From Clostridia bacterium (lineage in GTDB: Bacteria; Bacillota; Clostridia; Oscillospirales; Acutalibacteraceae): a DNA stretch of 33,249 nt. The translations under genes were made by a program, and so were the position numbers. Below are positions 16,007 to 24,104 of this stretch, one piece after another; position 1 is the first letter of the stretch, and each line of letters begins with the position of its first letter. A model generated the notes under the pieces. The model was given only the letters and a program-made list of their open reading frames with translations. It had not been told where the DNA came from and did no database searches. Where the stretch lies: assembly GCA_017629275.1 (NCBI GenBank), contig JAGBXM010000123.1, forward strand, positions 1 through 33,249. Reading direction: 5' to 3'.

Positions 16007-16028
16007 GAAACCGGCATCCGCCGGTTTC
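16007..16028 (-). terminator. Hairpin between lipoprotein and Mrp genes
   Basis: Nine-base GC-rich perfect arms (16007-16015, 16020-16028), four-base loop, followed on the minus strand by CGTTTTGGG. The short U-tract suggests partial termination that sets the ratio of the two genes. Confidence 0.6.
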
Positions 16029-16039
16029 AAAATTTACTG

Positions 16040-17047
16040 TTATTCTTCTTCGGAATCGTCGTCTTTAGTCGCCGACAGTTTCAAAAAGTCACTGATGGAA
16101 ATTTCAGAAGGCTTTTTGACTTCTTCGGTATCGCCGTCACCTTCGGCTTCACCGTCACCCTCGGTCTCGCCGCCTTCGGGCTCGGCTTCAACGTAAGATA
16201 TGCGGTCGGGAACCTTGATCTCGACAATATCATAATTGAAATTAAATTCAAAATTTATAGAGCATTCAAAGGTTTTCTTAACCTTTTCGGTTGTGACCGC
16301 ATCGGAATTATCGGGGTCAACGTCGGTCAACTGAACCTCGACCTCCTGCTCATAAGAGTAGGTGTAGGTCACCGATTCCGAAGTAAGACGTCCGTCGGCA
16401 TCAATGATACCGCTGACACGAAGTCCCTTGGGAGTAACGGTAATACCTGCCGCCTTTTCGGTGAACAGGTCGGTACCGATGGTCTTTTCGGGGTCGAAAT
16501 TAGCATCGTTGAAATCATATTCAAGCACGAAACCGTGGCCGCCTGCCGCCGTGTCAACAATGGTCGTATCAAGCACCTTTATGGCCGACGCGTCAAAGAA
16601 CTCAATATCCTTGAACATATCCTGAACGAATGCATCGGTGTCCTTATTGTCGGAAAGGATATATGTAGCACCTGCTTTAAATGCGTAAATATCCTTACCG
16701 TCATCATAAAACTGTGCCTCGTCGTTGTTCACACCGTCAGTGGCAACCACCTCTGCGGCGAACTTGCGACCGTCGTCGGTGTTCATATAATCAAAGTCAA
16801 AGCTCATTCTGAAAAGGGCTTCCTTATCGTCGACCTTAACCGATTTTACAGCATTACCGCTATAACCCAAAGCCGTTACGCCTGCAAGCTGCGTCTTGGT
16901 AGCGGCATAAGCGTTGTTGACGATCTCAAGTGTATTTTTGTCGACCGAAGGGCCTTCATTCGCACTGCCCTTATCCTTATCCTTGCCGCATGCGGCAAAA
17001 GAAAACAACATAATAAATATTAAAACTATCGCAAGTATCTTTTTCAT
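16040..17047 (-). CDS. Lipoprotein of unknown function with acidic tail
   Basis: I do not recognise the family. MKKILAIVLIFIMLFSFAAC is a clear lipoprotein signal with lipobox FAAC and lipid attachment at C20. Residues 20-290 are beta-rich and mostly without cysteine. They alternate polar strands (EAQFYDDGKDIYAFKAG, FEFNFNYDIVEIKV) and are loosely like the LolA/LppX-type or DUF-type lipoproteins common in Clostridia, but no motif allows assignment. Residues about 291-312 are a low-complexity E/G/D run (EGGETEGDGEAEGDGDTEE), followed by a short K-rich patch and a DDDSEEE end. GAGG lies just before the ATG. The mRNA should begin with a stem-loop (see the separate entry). Confidence 0.75.
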   Translation of the reverse strand: MKKILAIVLIFIMLFSFAACGKDKDKGSANEGPSVDKNTLEIVNNAYAATKTQLAGVTALGYSGNAVKSVKVDDKEALFRMSFDFDYMNTDDGRKFAAEVVATDGVNNDEAQFYDDGKDIYAFKAGATYILSDNKDTDAFVQDMFKDIEFFDASAIKVLDTTIVDTAAGGHGFVLEYDFNDANFDPEKTIGTDLFTEKAAGITVTPKGLRVSGIIDADGRLTSESVTYTYSYEQEVEVQLTDVDPDNSDAVTTEKVKKTFECSINFEFNFNYDIVEIKVPDRISYVEAEPEGGETEGDGEAEGDGDTEEVKKPSEISISDFLKLSATKDDDSEEE

Positions 17048-17080
17048 AAAAAACCTCTTTAATCAAATTTTACCGCTTTG

Positions 17081-17112
17081 ACAACGGCCTTGACCCTCAA
17101 TGTCGCCGTTGT
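17081..17112 (-). promoter_or_regulatory. 5'-end stem-loop of lipoprotein mRNA
   Basis: Arms ACAACGGC and GCCGTTGT (17081-17088, 17105-17112) around a 16-base loop. With the promoter placed at 17120-17148, the predicted transcript begins at about 17113, so the stem would form the very 5' end of the mRNA, either stabilising it or serving as an operator. Confidence 0.45.
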
Positions 17113-17119
17113 TTAATAA

Positions 17120-17148
17120 AGTATATCACAAATTTTCAAAAAAAACAA
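17120..17148 (-). promoter_or_regulatory. Lipoprotein gene promoter
   Basis: On the minus strand: TTGTTT (17148-17143), 17-base spacer, TATACT (17125-17120), with TGA before the -10 making it an extended -10. Confidence 0.5.
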
Positions 17149-17179
17149 CAATATAACCCAATATTTTTAAACTTTAGTG

Positions 17180-17208
17180 TTGTAATTATTTGTAAAATCT
17201 GCGATAAT
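17180..17208 (+). promoter_or_regulatory. gltX-glnS promoter
   Basis: TTGTAA (17180-17185), 17-base spacer, GATAAT (17203-17208). Predicted leader of about 47 bases, too short for a T-box riboswitch; no T-box stem or NCCA-pairing bulge is seen. Confidence 0.42.
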
Positions 17209-17261
17209 ATATAGGTGAATTTATACTTAAAATCATAAACACTATTTCGTGAGGTCTTATT

Positions 17262-18923
17262 ATGAATGACAATTTGAAGATGGCCGAGCTTTTGCTCCCC
17301 GACATTGATAAAGAGCCCGCCTTTTATGAGGACAAGTTCCCCCGCCGAAATTTAAGCGAAGGTGTCAGGGTCACCCGTGTCGCACCAAGTCCTACGGGTT
17401 ACCTTCATTTAGGTACACTTTTTGTATCTTTGATCAACCGACTTGTTGCTGACTCTACGGGCGGTATTTTCTTCACCCGAATTGAGGATACCGACAAAAA
17501 GCGTGAGGTAGAGGGCGGTATTGCCGATATCATAACCGGCATCAAGCATTTCGGCATCAACATTGACGAGGGCTTTGTCGAGCCCGAGCGTGAAGAAGGC
17601 GCCTACGGTCCCTACAAACAATCAATGCGCGGTGAGATATATCAATGCTACGCTAAAGAACTCATAAAACAAGGCTTGGCCTACCCCTGCTTCTGCACCG
17701 AGGAAGACCTTGCCGCCACCCGTGCCATTCAGGAGGCACAGAAGATACGCACAGGCTATCACGGTGAATTTGCGAAACACCGCAACATCACCCCCGACGA
17801 GGCCGAGGCGCTTATCAAAGAAGGAAAACCGTTTGTCGTGCGTCTTAAATCTCCCGGTTCGGAAGAAAACAAGGTGGTTTTCGACGACGGTATCAAGGGT
17901 AAGATTGAAATGCCCGAAAACGATGAAGATTTCGTTATTTTAAAGTCCGACGGCATCCCGACCTATCACTTCGCCCACGCCGTTGACGATCATCTGATGG
18001 GTACCACCCATGTCATCCGCGGCGACGAGTGGATATCATCTACTCCCAAGCATCTGCAGCTTTTCCGTTTGCTCGGCTTCAAGGCGCCCAAATACGTTCA
18101 CGTTTCCCCCATTATGAAGCTTGACAACGGCGCAAAACGTAAGATAAGCAAACGTAAAGACCCTGAAGCAGCGGTTCACTTCTTTGCCGAACAGGGTTAT
18201 CCTGCCGAGAGCGTTATCGAATATCTTATGACCATCGCCGCAAGTGACTTTGAGGATTGGCGCCGAGCCAACCCCTTGGAGGATTATAAGAAATTCAAGT
18301 TCAACATCAAGAAAATGAGTGCTTCGGGTGCTTTGTTTGATACCGACAAGCTCAATGACGTTTCCAAAACGGTCATCAGCCGTATGAAGGTCGACGAGGT
18401 GTTGGAACATCTCTTGACCTGGGCCAAGGAATACGACCCCGAGTTTTATGAAATTTTAAATAGCGACGTTGACCGTGCCAAGGCAATTTACAATATCGAC
18501 CGCGAAACTCCCAAGCCCCGTAAGGACATCATCAAGTGGAGTGACGCCAAAAATTATGCCGAGTATATGTTCAACGAGCTTTACAAGGCACAGTATGACC
18601 TTCCCGCTCACATTACTGCCGAGTCGGCGGTCAAGATATTGGAGGCTTACAAATCGGCCTATGACCCCGAGCACGATAACAGTCAATGGTTCGAGACCAT
18701 AAAGAGCATCTGCCCTGCCGCCAATTTTGCGACCGATACCAAAGCCTATAAGGCAGAACCCGAAAAGTATGCAGGCAGCCCGGGTGACGCTTCGACCATT
18801 ATCCGTGTAAGCATCACAGGTCGCACCAACACACCCGATCTTTGCAGCATTATGAAGGTTTTAGGCAAGGATGAGTGCATCGCCCGTATGAATGCTGCCA
18901 TTGAGCATTTCAAAAACATCTGA
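17262..18923 (+). CDS. gltX: Glutamyl-tRNA synthetase
   Basis: Charges tRNA with glutamate. Class I core: PSPTGYLHLGT (42-52, HIGH motif), TRIEDTDKKREVEGG, HAVDDHLMGTTHVIRGDEWISSTPKH (239-264) and a KMSKS-type loop KISKR (294-298). About 35 residues precede the HIGH region, longer than usual for GluRS. The C-terminal half diverges from ordinary bacterial GluRS. It is much closer to GluRS than GlnRS in the VDDHLMGTTHVIRGDE block. Whether it charges tRNA-Gln as well cannot be told; the presence of GlnRS just downstream suggests it need not. The ATG follows GTGAGG. The glnS start is 19 bp after its stop. Confidence 0.92.
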   Translation: MNDNLKMAELLLPDIDKEPAFYEDKFPRRNLSEGVRVTRVAPSPTGYLHLGTLFVSLINRLVADSTGGIFFTRIEDTDKKREVEGGIADIITGIKHFGINIDEGFVEPEREEGAYGPYKQSMRGEIYQCYAKELIKQGLAYPCFCTEEDLAATRAIQEAQKIRTGYHGEFAKHRNITPDEAEALIKEGKPFVVRLKSPGSEENKVVFDDGIKGKIEMPENDEDFVILKSDGIPTYHFAHAVDDHLMGTTHVIRGDEWISSTPKHLQLFRLLGFKAPKYVHVSPIMKLDNGAKRKISKRKDPEAAVHFFAEQGYPAESVIEYLMTIAASDFEDWRRANPLEDYKKFKFNIKKMSASGALFDTDKLNDVSKTVISRMKVDEVLEHLLTWAKEYDPEFYEILNSDVDRAKAIYNIDRETPKPRKDIIKWSDAKNYAEYMFNELYKAQYDLPAHITAESAVKILEAYKSAYDPEHDNSQWFETIKSICPAANFATDTKAYKAEPEKYAGSPGDASTIIRVSITGRTNTPDLCSIMKVLGKDECIARMNAAIEHFKNI

Positions 18924-18942
18924 TTGGAGAAGTTTAAAGTTT

Positions 18943-20625
18943 ATGGATAACAACAATATTTTAGAAAACGAGGGTCTTGCCTCCAACTTTATACACGATT
19001 TTATTGACGAGGATCTTGAAAAAGGTGTTTACTCACACGTTCAGACCCGTTTTCCGCCTGAGCCTAACGGATACCTGCACATCGGCCACGCCAAGGCTAT
19101 CTGCATTGACTTCGGTACTGCCGAAAAGTACGGCGGCAAATGCAATCTCCGTCTTGACGATACCAACCCCACCAAAGAGGACGTTGAATACGTCGATGCC
19201 ATTAAAGAGGACATCAATTGGCTCGGCTTTCAGTGGGATAACGTATATTTCGCTTCCGACTACTTCGATTTTATCTACGATTGCGCCTTAAAGCTTATTG
19301 ATTTAGGGTTAGCCTACGTCGACGAGTCGGATGCCGATACCATCCGTGAGATGCGCGGCACCTTGACCGAGGCAGGTGTCAACAGTCCCTACCGCGACCG
19401 TCCGATTGAAGAAACGAAGGACCTTTTCCGCAGAATGACCGAGGGCGAATTTGACAACGGCTCGATGGTGCTCCGCGCTAAAATTGATATGGCTTCGCCT
19501 AACCTCAATATGCGCGACCCCGTTATCTACCGTGTATTGAAAGCTCACCACCACCGCACGGGTGACAAGTGGTGCGTATACCCGATGTACGACTTTGCAC
19601 ATCCTCTGTCCGACTTCAGAGAGGGTGTTACCCATTCTCTGTGTTCATTGGAGTTTGAGAATCACAGACCGCTTTACAACTGGTTTTTGGAGGTTTTAAA
19701 GCTTCCCACTCCTCCCCGTCAGATCGAGTTTGCACGTATGAACGTCAACTACACCTTGACCAGTAAGCGTAAGTGCCTGAAATTGGTTGCCGACGGCATT
19801 GTCGACGGTTGGAATGACCCGAGAATGGCCACCATCAGCGGTATGCGCCGCCGCGGCTATCCTGCTGAGGCCATCCGCAATTTCTGCGAAAAGATTGGTG
19901 TTTCCAAGGCTTACAGCGTTATCGACTATGCCCTTTTGGAATCCTGCGTCAGAGACCATCTCAATATCAACGCCGAGCGCGCTATGACCGTTCTTCGTCC
20001 TTTAAAGGTCGTTATTGACAACTATCCCGAAGGCAAGGTCGAAGAAATCTCGGTTGAGATCAACCCAAATAAGCCCGAGCTTGGAAACCGTACCATTGAA
20101 TTTTCACGTGAGATCTACATCGAGCAGGACGACTTCGCACTCGTTCCTCCTCCGAAATATTTCCGTCTGTGCCCCGAAAAGGAAGTCCGTCTTAAAGGTG
20201 CTTATTTCGTAAAATACGCCTCGCACGAGTGCGATGATGACGGCAATATCACAGTAGTTCATTGCACCTATGACCCTGCCACCTTTGGTGGTGACGCTCC
20301 CGACGGACGTAAGGTTAAAGGCACCTTGCATTGGGTATCGGCCGCACATTCGGTCGATGCTGAAATCCGCCTTTATGACCGCCTCTTTAACGTTGAGAAC
20401 CCCTCGGATGAAGAAGGTGTTTCAAGTTTTCAGGACAACCTCAATCCCGATTCTCTCACCATTTTGAAGGGTGCCAAATGTGAGGCCTTTATGAAGGACG
20501 CCAAACCCGGTGACAAGTATCAGTTTATGCGTCAAGGCTACTTCTGTGTTGATACCTTAAGCACACCCGACCACCTTATTATCAACCGCACCGTAGCACT
20601 CAAAGACTCGTTCCAGAAAAAATAA
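18943..20625 (+). CDS. glnS: Glutaminyl-tRNA synthetase
   Basis: Charges tRNA-Gln directly with glutamine. Typical GlnRS: FPPEPNGYLHIGHAKAICID with HIGH at 46-49, LRLDDTNPTKED, YDFAHPLSDFREGVTHSLCSLEF, and DGWNDPRMATISGMRRRGYPAEAIRNFCEKIGVSK. The KMSKS-type loop reads LTSKRK where many homologues have MSKRK. The two-barrel anticodon domain fills the C-terminal third. The frame is open 17 codons upstream within gltX, but that stretch has no homology; the ATG chosen has GGAGA 12 bases ahead and gives 560 residues. GlnRS is uncommon in Bacillota, many of which make Gln-tRNA by transamidation, so this gene may descend from an old transfer. Confidence 0.94.
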   Translation: MDNNNILENEGLASNFIHDFIDEDLEKGVYSHVQTRFPPEPNGYLHIGHAKAICIDFGTAEKYGGKCNLRLDDTNPTKEDVEYVDAIKEDINWLGFQWDNVYFASDYFDFIYDCALKLIDLGLAYVDESDADTIREMRGTLTEAGVNSPYRDRPIEETKDLFRRMTEGEFDNGSMVLRAKIDMASPNLNMRDPVIYRVLKAHHHRTGDKWCVYPMYDFAHPLSDFREGVTHSLCSLEFENHRPLYNWFLEVLKLPTPPRQIEFARMNVNYTLTSKRKCLKLVADGIVDGWNDPRMATISGMRRRGYPAEAIRNFCEKIGVSKAYSVIDYALLESCVRDHLNINAERAMTVLRPLKVVIDNYPEGKVEEISVEINPNKPELGNRTIEFSREIYIEQDDFALVPPPKYFRLCPEKEVRLKGAYFVKYASHECDDDGNITVVHCTYDPATFGGDAPDGRKVKGTLHWVSAAHSVDAEIRLYDRLFNVENPSDEEGVSSFQDNLNPDSLTILKGAKCEAFMKDAKPGDKYQFMRQGYFCVDTLSTPDHLIINRTVALKDSFQKK

Positions 20626-20632
20626 TTACAAC

Positions 20633-20672
20633 AAAGCCCCTGCCAAAACACATTGTTTCGTACAGGGGCTTT
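20633..20672 (+). terminator. Hairpin between glnS and nif3-like gene
   Basis: Ten-base arms AAAGCCCCTG and CAGGGGCTTT (20633-20642, 20663-20672) plus an inner AAACA/TGTTT stem. Only three T's follow before an A-run, so termination is probably incomplete, allowing read-through to the next gene. Confidence 0.5.
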
Positions 20673-20692
20673 AAAAAAAGGAAGTGTTCACT

Positions 20693-21442
20693 ATGAAGGT
20701 CAAAGAAATGCTCAAATTCCTCTATACCGTAGCACCTAAAGAACTTGCCGAGGACTTCGATAACGTCGGTCTTCTGGTGGGTGATGAAGAGGCGGAAATC
20801 CGCGGTATTTTAGTATCTTTGGACTGCTTTGACGAGGTTATTGAACGCGCCGAGGACCTGGGCGCCAACCTCATCGTGACCCACCACCCCGTTATTTTCA
20901 CAGGGCTTAAAAGCGTTACCGCCGACAGTTTGGTGCACAAGCTTATAAGTAAAGGTATTTCGGTTATCTCAATGCACACCAACCTCGATCAGACCGACGG
21001 CGGTGTCAACGACGTACTGTGCGCAACGTTAGGTCTATATGACGTAGAACAAATCATATCTCAGGACGGATTTGCTTTGCGAAAAGGCTACCTCGACCAA
21101 CCCGAAGACCCATACTCCTTCGCCCGTCACATTAAAGAAACCTTGGGCGGTGCGGTAAAGTTCGTCGCAGGCAACCGCGACATCAACGTTGTTGCGGTAT
21201 GTTCAGGCTCGGGTGCCGACTTTTTAGACGATGCAATAAACAGCGGTGCCGACGCGCTGGTCACCGCCGATGTCAAGCACAACAAGTTCATTGAAGCAGG
21301 TCAGAAAGGTATCACCCTTTACGATGCAGGTCATTTCAACACCGAGGATGTTATCGTCTCAGCCTTGGCACGTGACATTGCGGGTGCCTTCCCCGAACTC
21401 GATATTTCCGAGTGCCACTTCTCTAAAATTGAATGTATATAA
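20693..21442 (+). CDS. Nif3-like dinuclear metal centre protein (YqfO/DUF34)
   Basis: Nif3/DUF34 family, homohexameric proteins with two metal ions per subunit, implicated in metal or cofactor metabolism; a GTP cyclohydrolase I type 2 label is often given without proof. Visible metal-site motifs: DNVGLLVGD (24-32), LIVTHHPVIF with the paired histidines near 62-63, SMHTNLDQTDGGVND (near 95-109), and the C-terminal ADVKHNKFIEA and DAGHFNTEDVIV blocks. This is the short form without the inserted CutA-like domain; 249 residues fits. The ATG has AAGGAAG ahead; a GTG three codons earlier leaves no room for a ribosome binding site. Confidence 0.9.
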   Translation: MKVKEMLKFLYTVAPKELAEDFDNVGLLVGDEEAEIRGILVSLDCFDEVIERAEDLGANLIVTHHPVIFTGLKSVTADSLVHKLISKGISVISMHTNLDQTDGGVNDVLCATLGLYDVEQIISQDGFALRKGYLDQPEDPYSFARHIKETLGGAVKFVAGNRDINVVAVCSGSGADFLDDAINSGADALVTADVKHNKFIEAGQKGITLYDAGHFNTEDVIVSALARDIAGAFPELDISECHFSKIECI

Positions 21443-21447
21443 ATATT

Positions 21448-21477
21448 AAGAGGTCGTCCGAAATTGGACGACCTCTT
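21448..21477. terminator. Bidirectional terminator, nif3-like / M23 peptidase
   Basis: Twelve-base perfect arms (21448-21459, 21466-21477) with a six-base loop between two convergent stop codons. Flanking T-tracts are modest on both sides. Confidence 0.8.
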
Positions 21478-21482
21478 CAATT

Positions 21483-22877
21483 TTACTTCAAACCGACCAT
21501 ACGTGCAGGGTCGACCATTGTACCGTTTACGGCAACCGCGAAATGCAGATGATTTCCCGTAGCGTTACCCGACGCACCGACCTTCGCGATAAACTGACCG
21601 GCAGTAACCGTCTCACCCTTCTTAACAAGGTTCTTGCTGTTATGCGAATAATAGGTCTGGGTCTTGCCGTCGGGATGGTCAACGATAATAAGATAACCGT
21701 AGTCCGAACGGTAGCCGACGTAAGAAACAACTCCGTCGGCGGCGGCATAGATTTCGGTACCTCTCGGTGCCGCAATGTCAAGACCCTTATGACCGCGTCC
21801 GTCGCCCCAGAAGGAACTGATATAGGTTTTGCCGTTGCAGTCAACAGGGAAAACCATTTCGGACGGCTCGTTGGTCATAATCTTGGTAGCCAGAACATAA
21901 CCGCTGTGATAAACAGGTTTTAACTTGGTACCCACCAAAGTAACCTTGTCCACCGCAGGAGTAATAACGGTACTTTCCATCTCAAAAGCCCCGTTTTTAA
22001 CACCGTTTACATATTGAACCTCGGCGGTAACGTTGCGAAGTCCGTTTTTACCCTTTTGGGTAACCTTTTTATAGGTGGAGTAATATTTACTGCTTTCCTT
22101 GGTAGTCTCTTGGAATAGGATTTCCTCGTCGTAATTTTCAACGCGTGACGTCACGAAGCCAAAGCCGTATTGACCGCCTATAAGCTTGTCCCAACACATT
22201 CTTTTTTCGGACAAAAAGCTGTGGGTCACATAAATATCACGGATAGTAACGACCTTATCAAAGCCTTTAAACTCAAATCCGTCGGCAGTATAATGCTTAA
22301 TTCCCTGATTTATAAGGTCTTGTGCTACAATATAATTGTCGGCAACCGCCACAAGGATACTGTCAACGTAAAGACCCGAAACCGAAACGACCGAATCAAC
22401 GCCTTCGATAATATTTCGAACGATGCTATCGTGACCTGTTATCATATTTTCGGCAACCGTCACGCTCTGCAACTTAAAGTTATCAATGTCAAACTTGCCG
22501 TGAACCGATTTCCTTACCGACTCACAAACCTCGTCAGCCACCTTCATATCACGGACAAAACCGTAAGAATTATTGCCATAATAAACCTGCACGGCCGACT
22601 TCTGCTCAACGGCATAAGCAATGACCGTAATGGTAAGACAGCAAACCGAAGCCATTACAACCGACAAAATTTTAACCTTCATACTGTCGGCGGTTTTAAG
22701 AAAGTTGACAACCAATTCACGAACAACGGGAGCCTTCTTTCTTGCTACGGCATAAGCACTTTTGACAAAAGCACAAGCCTCATAAAAAACTTTGACAACA
22801 AACGTTATGAATTTTACTGCAATACTTTTAACGGTTTTTAAAACCTTTTCCTTTTTAAAGGAATTCAACGTAAACAA
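21483..22877 (-). CDS. Membrane-anchored M23 peptidase with G5 domain
   Basis: Cell-wall endopeptidase of the lysostaphin type. From the TTG start: a basic cytoplasmic region to about 66, a membrane segment (about 69-90, ILSVVMASVCCLTITVIAY), a long extracellular region, a G5 domain at about 246-318 (KKVTQKGKNGLRNVTAEVQYVNG and the closing VTLVGTK), then the M23 domain from about 360. Zinc ligands H363 and D367 (HKGLD) and H445 (HLHF), and catalytic H412 (YYSHN), are all present, so it should be active. No ATG fits: the first in-frame ATG lies upstream of the promoter, while TTG at the chosen site has AAAGGTGAT six bases ahead. Transcribed from its own promoter with a WalR-like box. Start is inferred. 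Confidence 0.87.
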   Translation of the reverse strand: MFTLNSFKKEKVLKTVKSIAVKFITFVVKVFYEACAFVKSAYAVARKKAPVVRELVVNFLKTADSMKVKILSVVMASVCCLTITVIAYAVEQKSAVQVYYGNNSYGFVRDMKVADEVCESVRKSVHGKFDIDNFKLQSVTVAENMITGHDSIVRNIIEGVDSVVSVSGLYVDSILVAVADNYIVAQDLINQGIKHYTADGFEFKGFDKVVTIRDIYVTHSFLSEKRMCWDKLIGGQYGFGFVTSRVENYDEEILFQETTKESSKYYSTYKKVTQKGKNGLRNVTAEVQYVNGVKNGAFEMESTVITPAVDKVTLVGTKLKPVYHSGYVLATKIMTNEPSEMVFPVDCNGKTYISSFWGDGRGHKGLDIAAPRGTEIYAAADGVVSYVGYRSDYGYLIIVDHPDGKTQTYYSHNSKNLVKKGETVTAGQFIAKVGASGNATGNHLHFAVAVNGTMVDPARMVGLK

Positions 22878-22910
22878 ATAATCACCTTTCAATATATAAC
22901 ACCATAAATG

Positions 22911-22927
22911 GTTACAAAGTTGTAACA
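22911..22927 (-). promoter_or_regulatory. WalR-box-like site in M23 peptidase leader
   Basis: Reading the minus strand: TGTTAC-AACTT-TGTAAC, an exact match to the published WalR (YycF) consensus TGTWAH-N5-TGTWAH. It is also a 7+2+7 inverted repeat (22911-22926). It lies at about +8 to +24 from the predicted start, a position expected to repress. Confidence 0.45.
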
Positions 22928-22940
22928 AAACACAATGACT

Positions 22941-22968
22941 ATTATACATAAATATTACAAAATTGCAA
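22941..22968 (-). promoter_or_regulatory. M23 peptidase promoter
   Basis: On the minus strand: TTGCAA (22968-22963), 16-base spacer, TATAAT (22946-22941). Predicted start is near 22934, leaving a leader of about 57 bases. Confidence 0.6.
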
Positions 22969-23005
22969 CCTTTTTCTCAGATCTGGTGTCATTTTTGTAA
23001 ATTTT

Positions 23006-23038
23006 AAGCCTTATGACCAATAAAAAGTCATAAGGCTT
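23006..23038 (-). terminator. Hairpin after luxS
   Basis: Twelve-base perfect arms (23006-23017, 23027-23038) and a nine-base loop. The minus-strand tail AAAATTTAC is poor in U, so efficiency is uncertain, but it ends the long minus-strand run before the M23 promoter. Confidence 0.6.
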
Positions 23039-23079
23039 TAATTATTTGTGCAATTTTATGTCAACTAAGGTTGAATCCT

Positions 23080-23532
23080 TTAATAATCCAACATTTCCAC
23101 GGTATACCCATTAAGAACCGGCAGATATTGAGCCGCCTCACGTTTGGCATCCAAAAGGTCGTGTTCAAGATAGTTTCCGCATTCGATGGCCGAAACACCG
23201 GGAATCTCACCTTCGAAATCGCGCAGAAATTCGAAGGCCTCACGCACCAACACAATAACGTCACTTGGCTCAACGTTGCGGGTCAGAAGATAAAATCCCG
23301 TGCGGCAACCCATCGGTCCGAAGTAAATGATATTATCCTTAAACCGACTGTTTCTGACGTAGGTAGCCACAATATGCTCAACCGTATGCATTGCAGGGCT
23401 ATTGAGATATTTCCCCGAGTTTGGCAACTTCATTCTTATGTCATAGGTCGTCACGTCACCGTCAACACGCGAGGTGTAAAGTCCGCGTTGTAAAGTGTTA
23501 TGATTAACCGTAAAGCTTGCTATTTTTTCCAT
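23080..23532 (-). CDS. luxS: S-ribosylhomocysteine lyase
   Basis: Splits S-ribosylhomocysteine into homocysteine and DPD, the AI-2 precursor, within the activated methyl cycle. Metal ligands H49 and H53 (MHTVEH), general base E52, catalytic C76 (GPMGCRTGFY) and the third ligand C118 (ECGNYLEHDL) are all present. The 150-residue length is slightly below the common 155-160. The ATG chosen has GAGGTGA seven bases ahead; an in-frame GTG three codons earlier lies inside that ribosome binding site. It begins five bases after the stop of the acetyltransferase gene, so it is very likely co-transcribed with polC. No mtnN gene is seen in the window. Confidence 0.96.
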   Translation of the reverse strand: MEKIASFTVNHNTLQRGLYTSRVDGDVTTYDIRMKLPNSGKYLNSPAMHTVEHIVATYVRNSRFKDNIIYFGPMGCRTGFYLLTRNVEPSDVIVLVREAFEFLRDFEGEIPGVSAIECGNYLEHDLLDAKREAAQYLPVLNGYTVEMLDY

Positions 23533-23537
23533 TCGTT

Positions 23538-24104
23538 TCACCTCGCATTAAAGTAATCGTCATCGGTAATGCCGTAGATTCCGAGATCGCCGACACGTCC
23601 GTCAAAATAATAGCCCTTTCTCGCCGTGCCTTCATATTTAAGTCCAAGTTTCAAAAGAACCTTTATTGATGCAGTATTCTGCGGCAGAACCCTTGCAAAG
23701 ACGCGTTGAACCCCGATTCGGTTAAAGGCATACCCCATAAGCGCATCGGCCACCTCGGTGGCAAAACCGTTATTCCACACGTCACTTAAAATACTGTACC
23801 CTATTTCGGCTATTTTGAAATCGTCATCCATCGAAACGTAACTGCAGGTGCCCAAAACCCTGCCCGTCTGCTTTTCCTCAACCACAAAAAACATACATCT
23901 GCGCTTGCGGTAAAGCGACAACTGATAATTTATAAACTCCCTTGTTTCGGTCAACGAAGCATGGGGACTCCACAATGAAAACATTGACGTTTCGGGGCGT
24001 CGGCAAAGCTCGTACAGGTCCCTGTCATCCGACCGTCTGACCATACGGATGATAAGACGGTCGGTTTCAATTTTAGGGTACGGCACAAAAAATTCGTTAT
24101 ACAA
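23538..24104 (-). CDS. GNAT-family N-acetyltransferase (RimJ/RimL-like)
   Basis: Acetyl-CoA-dependent acetyltransferase of the RimJ/RimL-like Acetyltransf_3 group. The N-terminal IETDRLIIRMVRRSDDRDLYEL is the family's typical first strand-helix. VEEKQTGRVLGTCSYVSMD and IAEIGYSILSDVWNNGFATEVADAL form the central strands and the acetyl-CoA pyrophosphate loop, here NNGFAT. VQRVFARVLPQNTASIKVLLKLGLKYEG is the conserved end. Substrate is unknown: ribosomal protein N-termini or small molecules are possible. The start is TTG, with GAGGA nine bases ahead, needed to keep the conserved first strand. It lies 15 bp after polC and five bp before luxS. Confidence 0.88.
   Translation of the reverse strand: MYNEFFVPYPKIETDRLIIRMVRRSDDRDLYELCRRPETSMFSLWSPHASLTETREFINYQLSLYRKRRCMFFVVEEKQTGRVLGTCSYVSMDDDFKIAEIGYSILSDVWNNGFATEVADALMGYAFNRIGVQRVFARVLPQNTASIKVLLKLGLKYEGTARKGYYFDGRVGDLGIYGITDDDYFNAR

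Noticed and set aside
17209-17261. Possible T-box riboswitch before gltX
   Set aside because: The predicted leader is about 47 bases, with no specifier stem, T-box sequence or terminator/antiterminator pair.
17759-18410. Possible frameshift or truncation in the unusual GluRS C-terminal half
   Set aside because: The plus-strand frame is continuous for 553 codons with motifs on both sides, so the divergence is in sequence, not a reading error.
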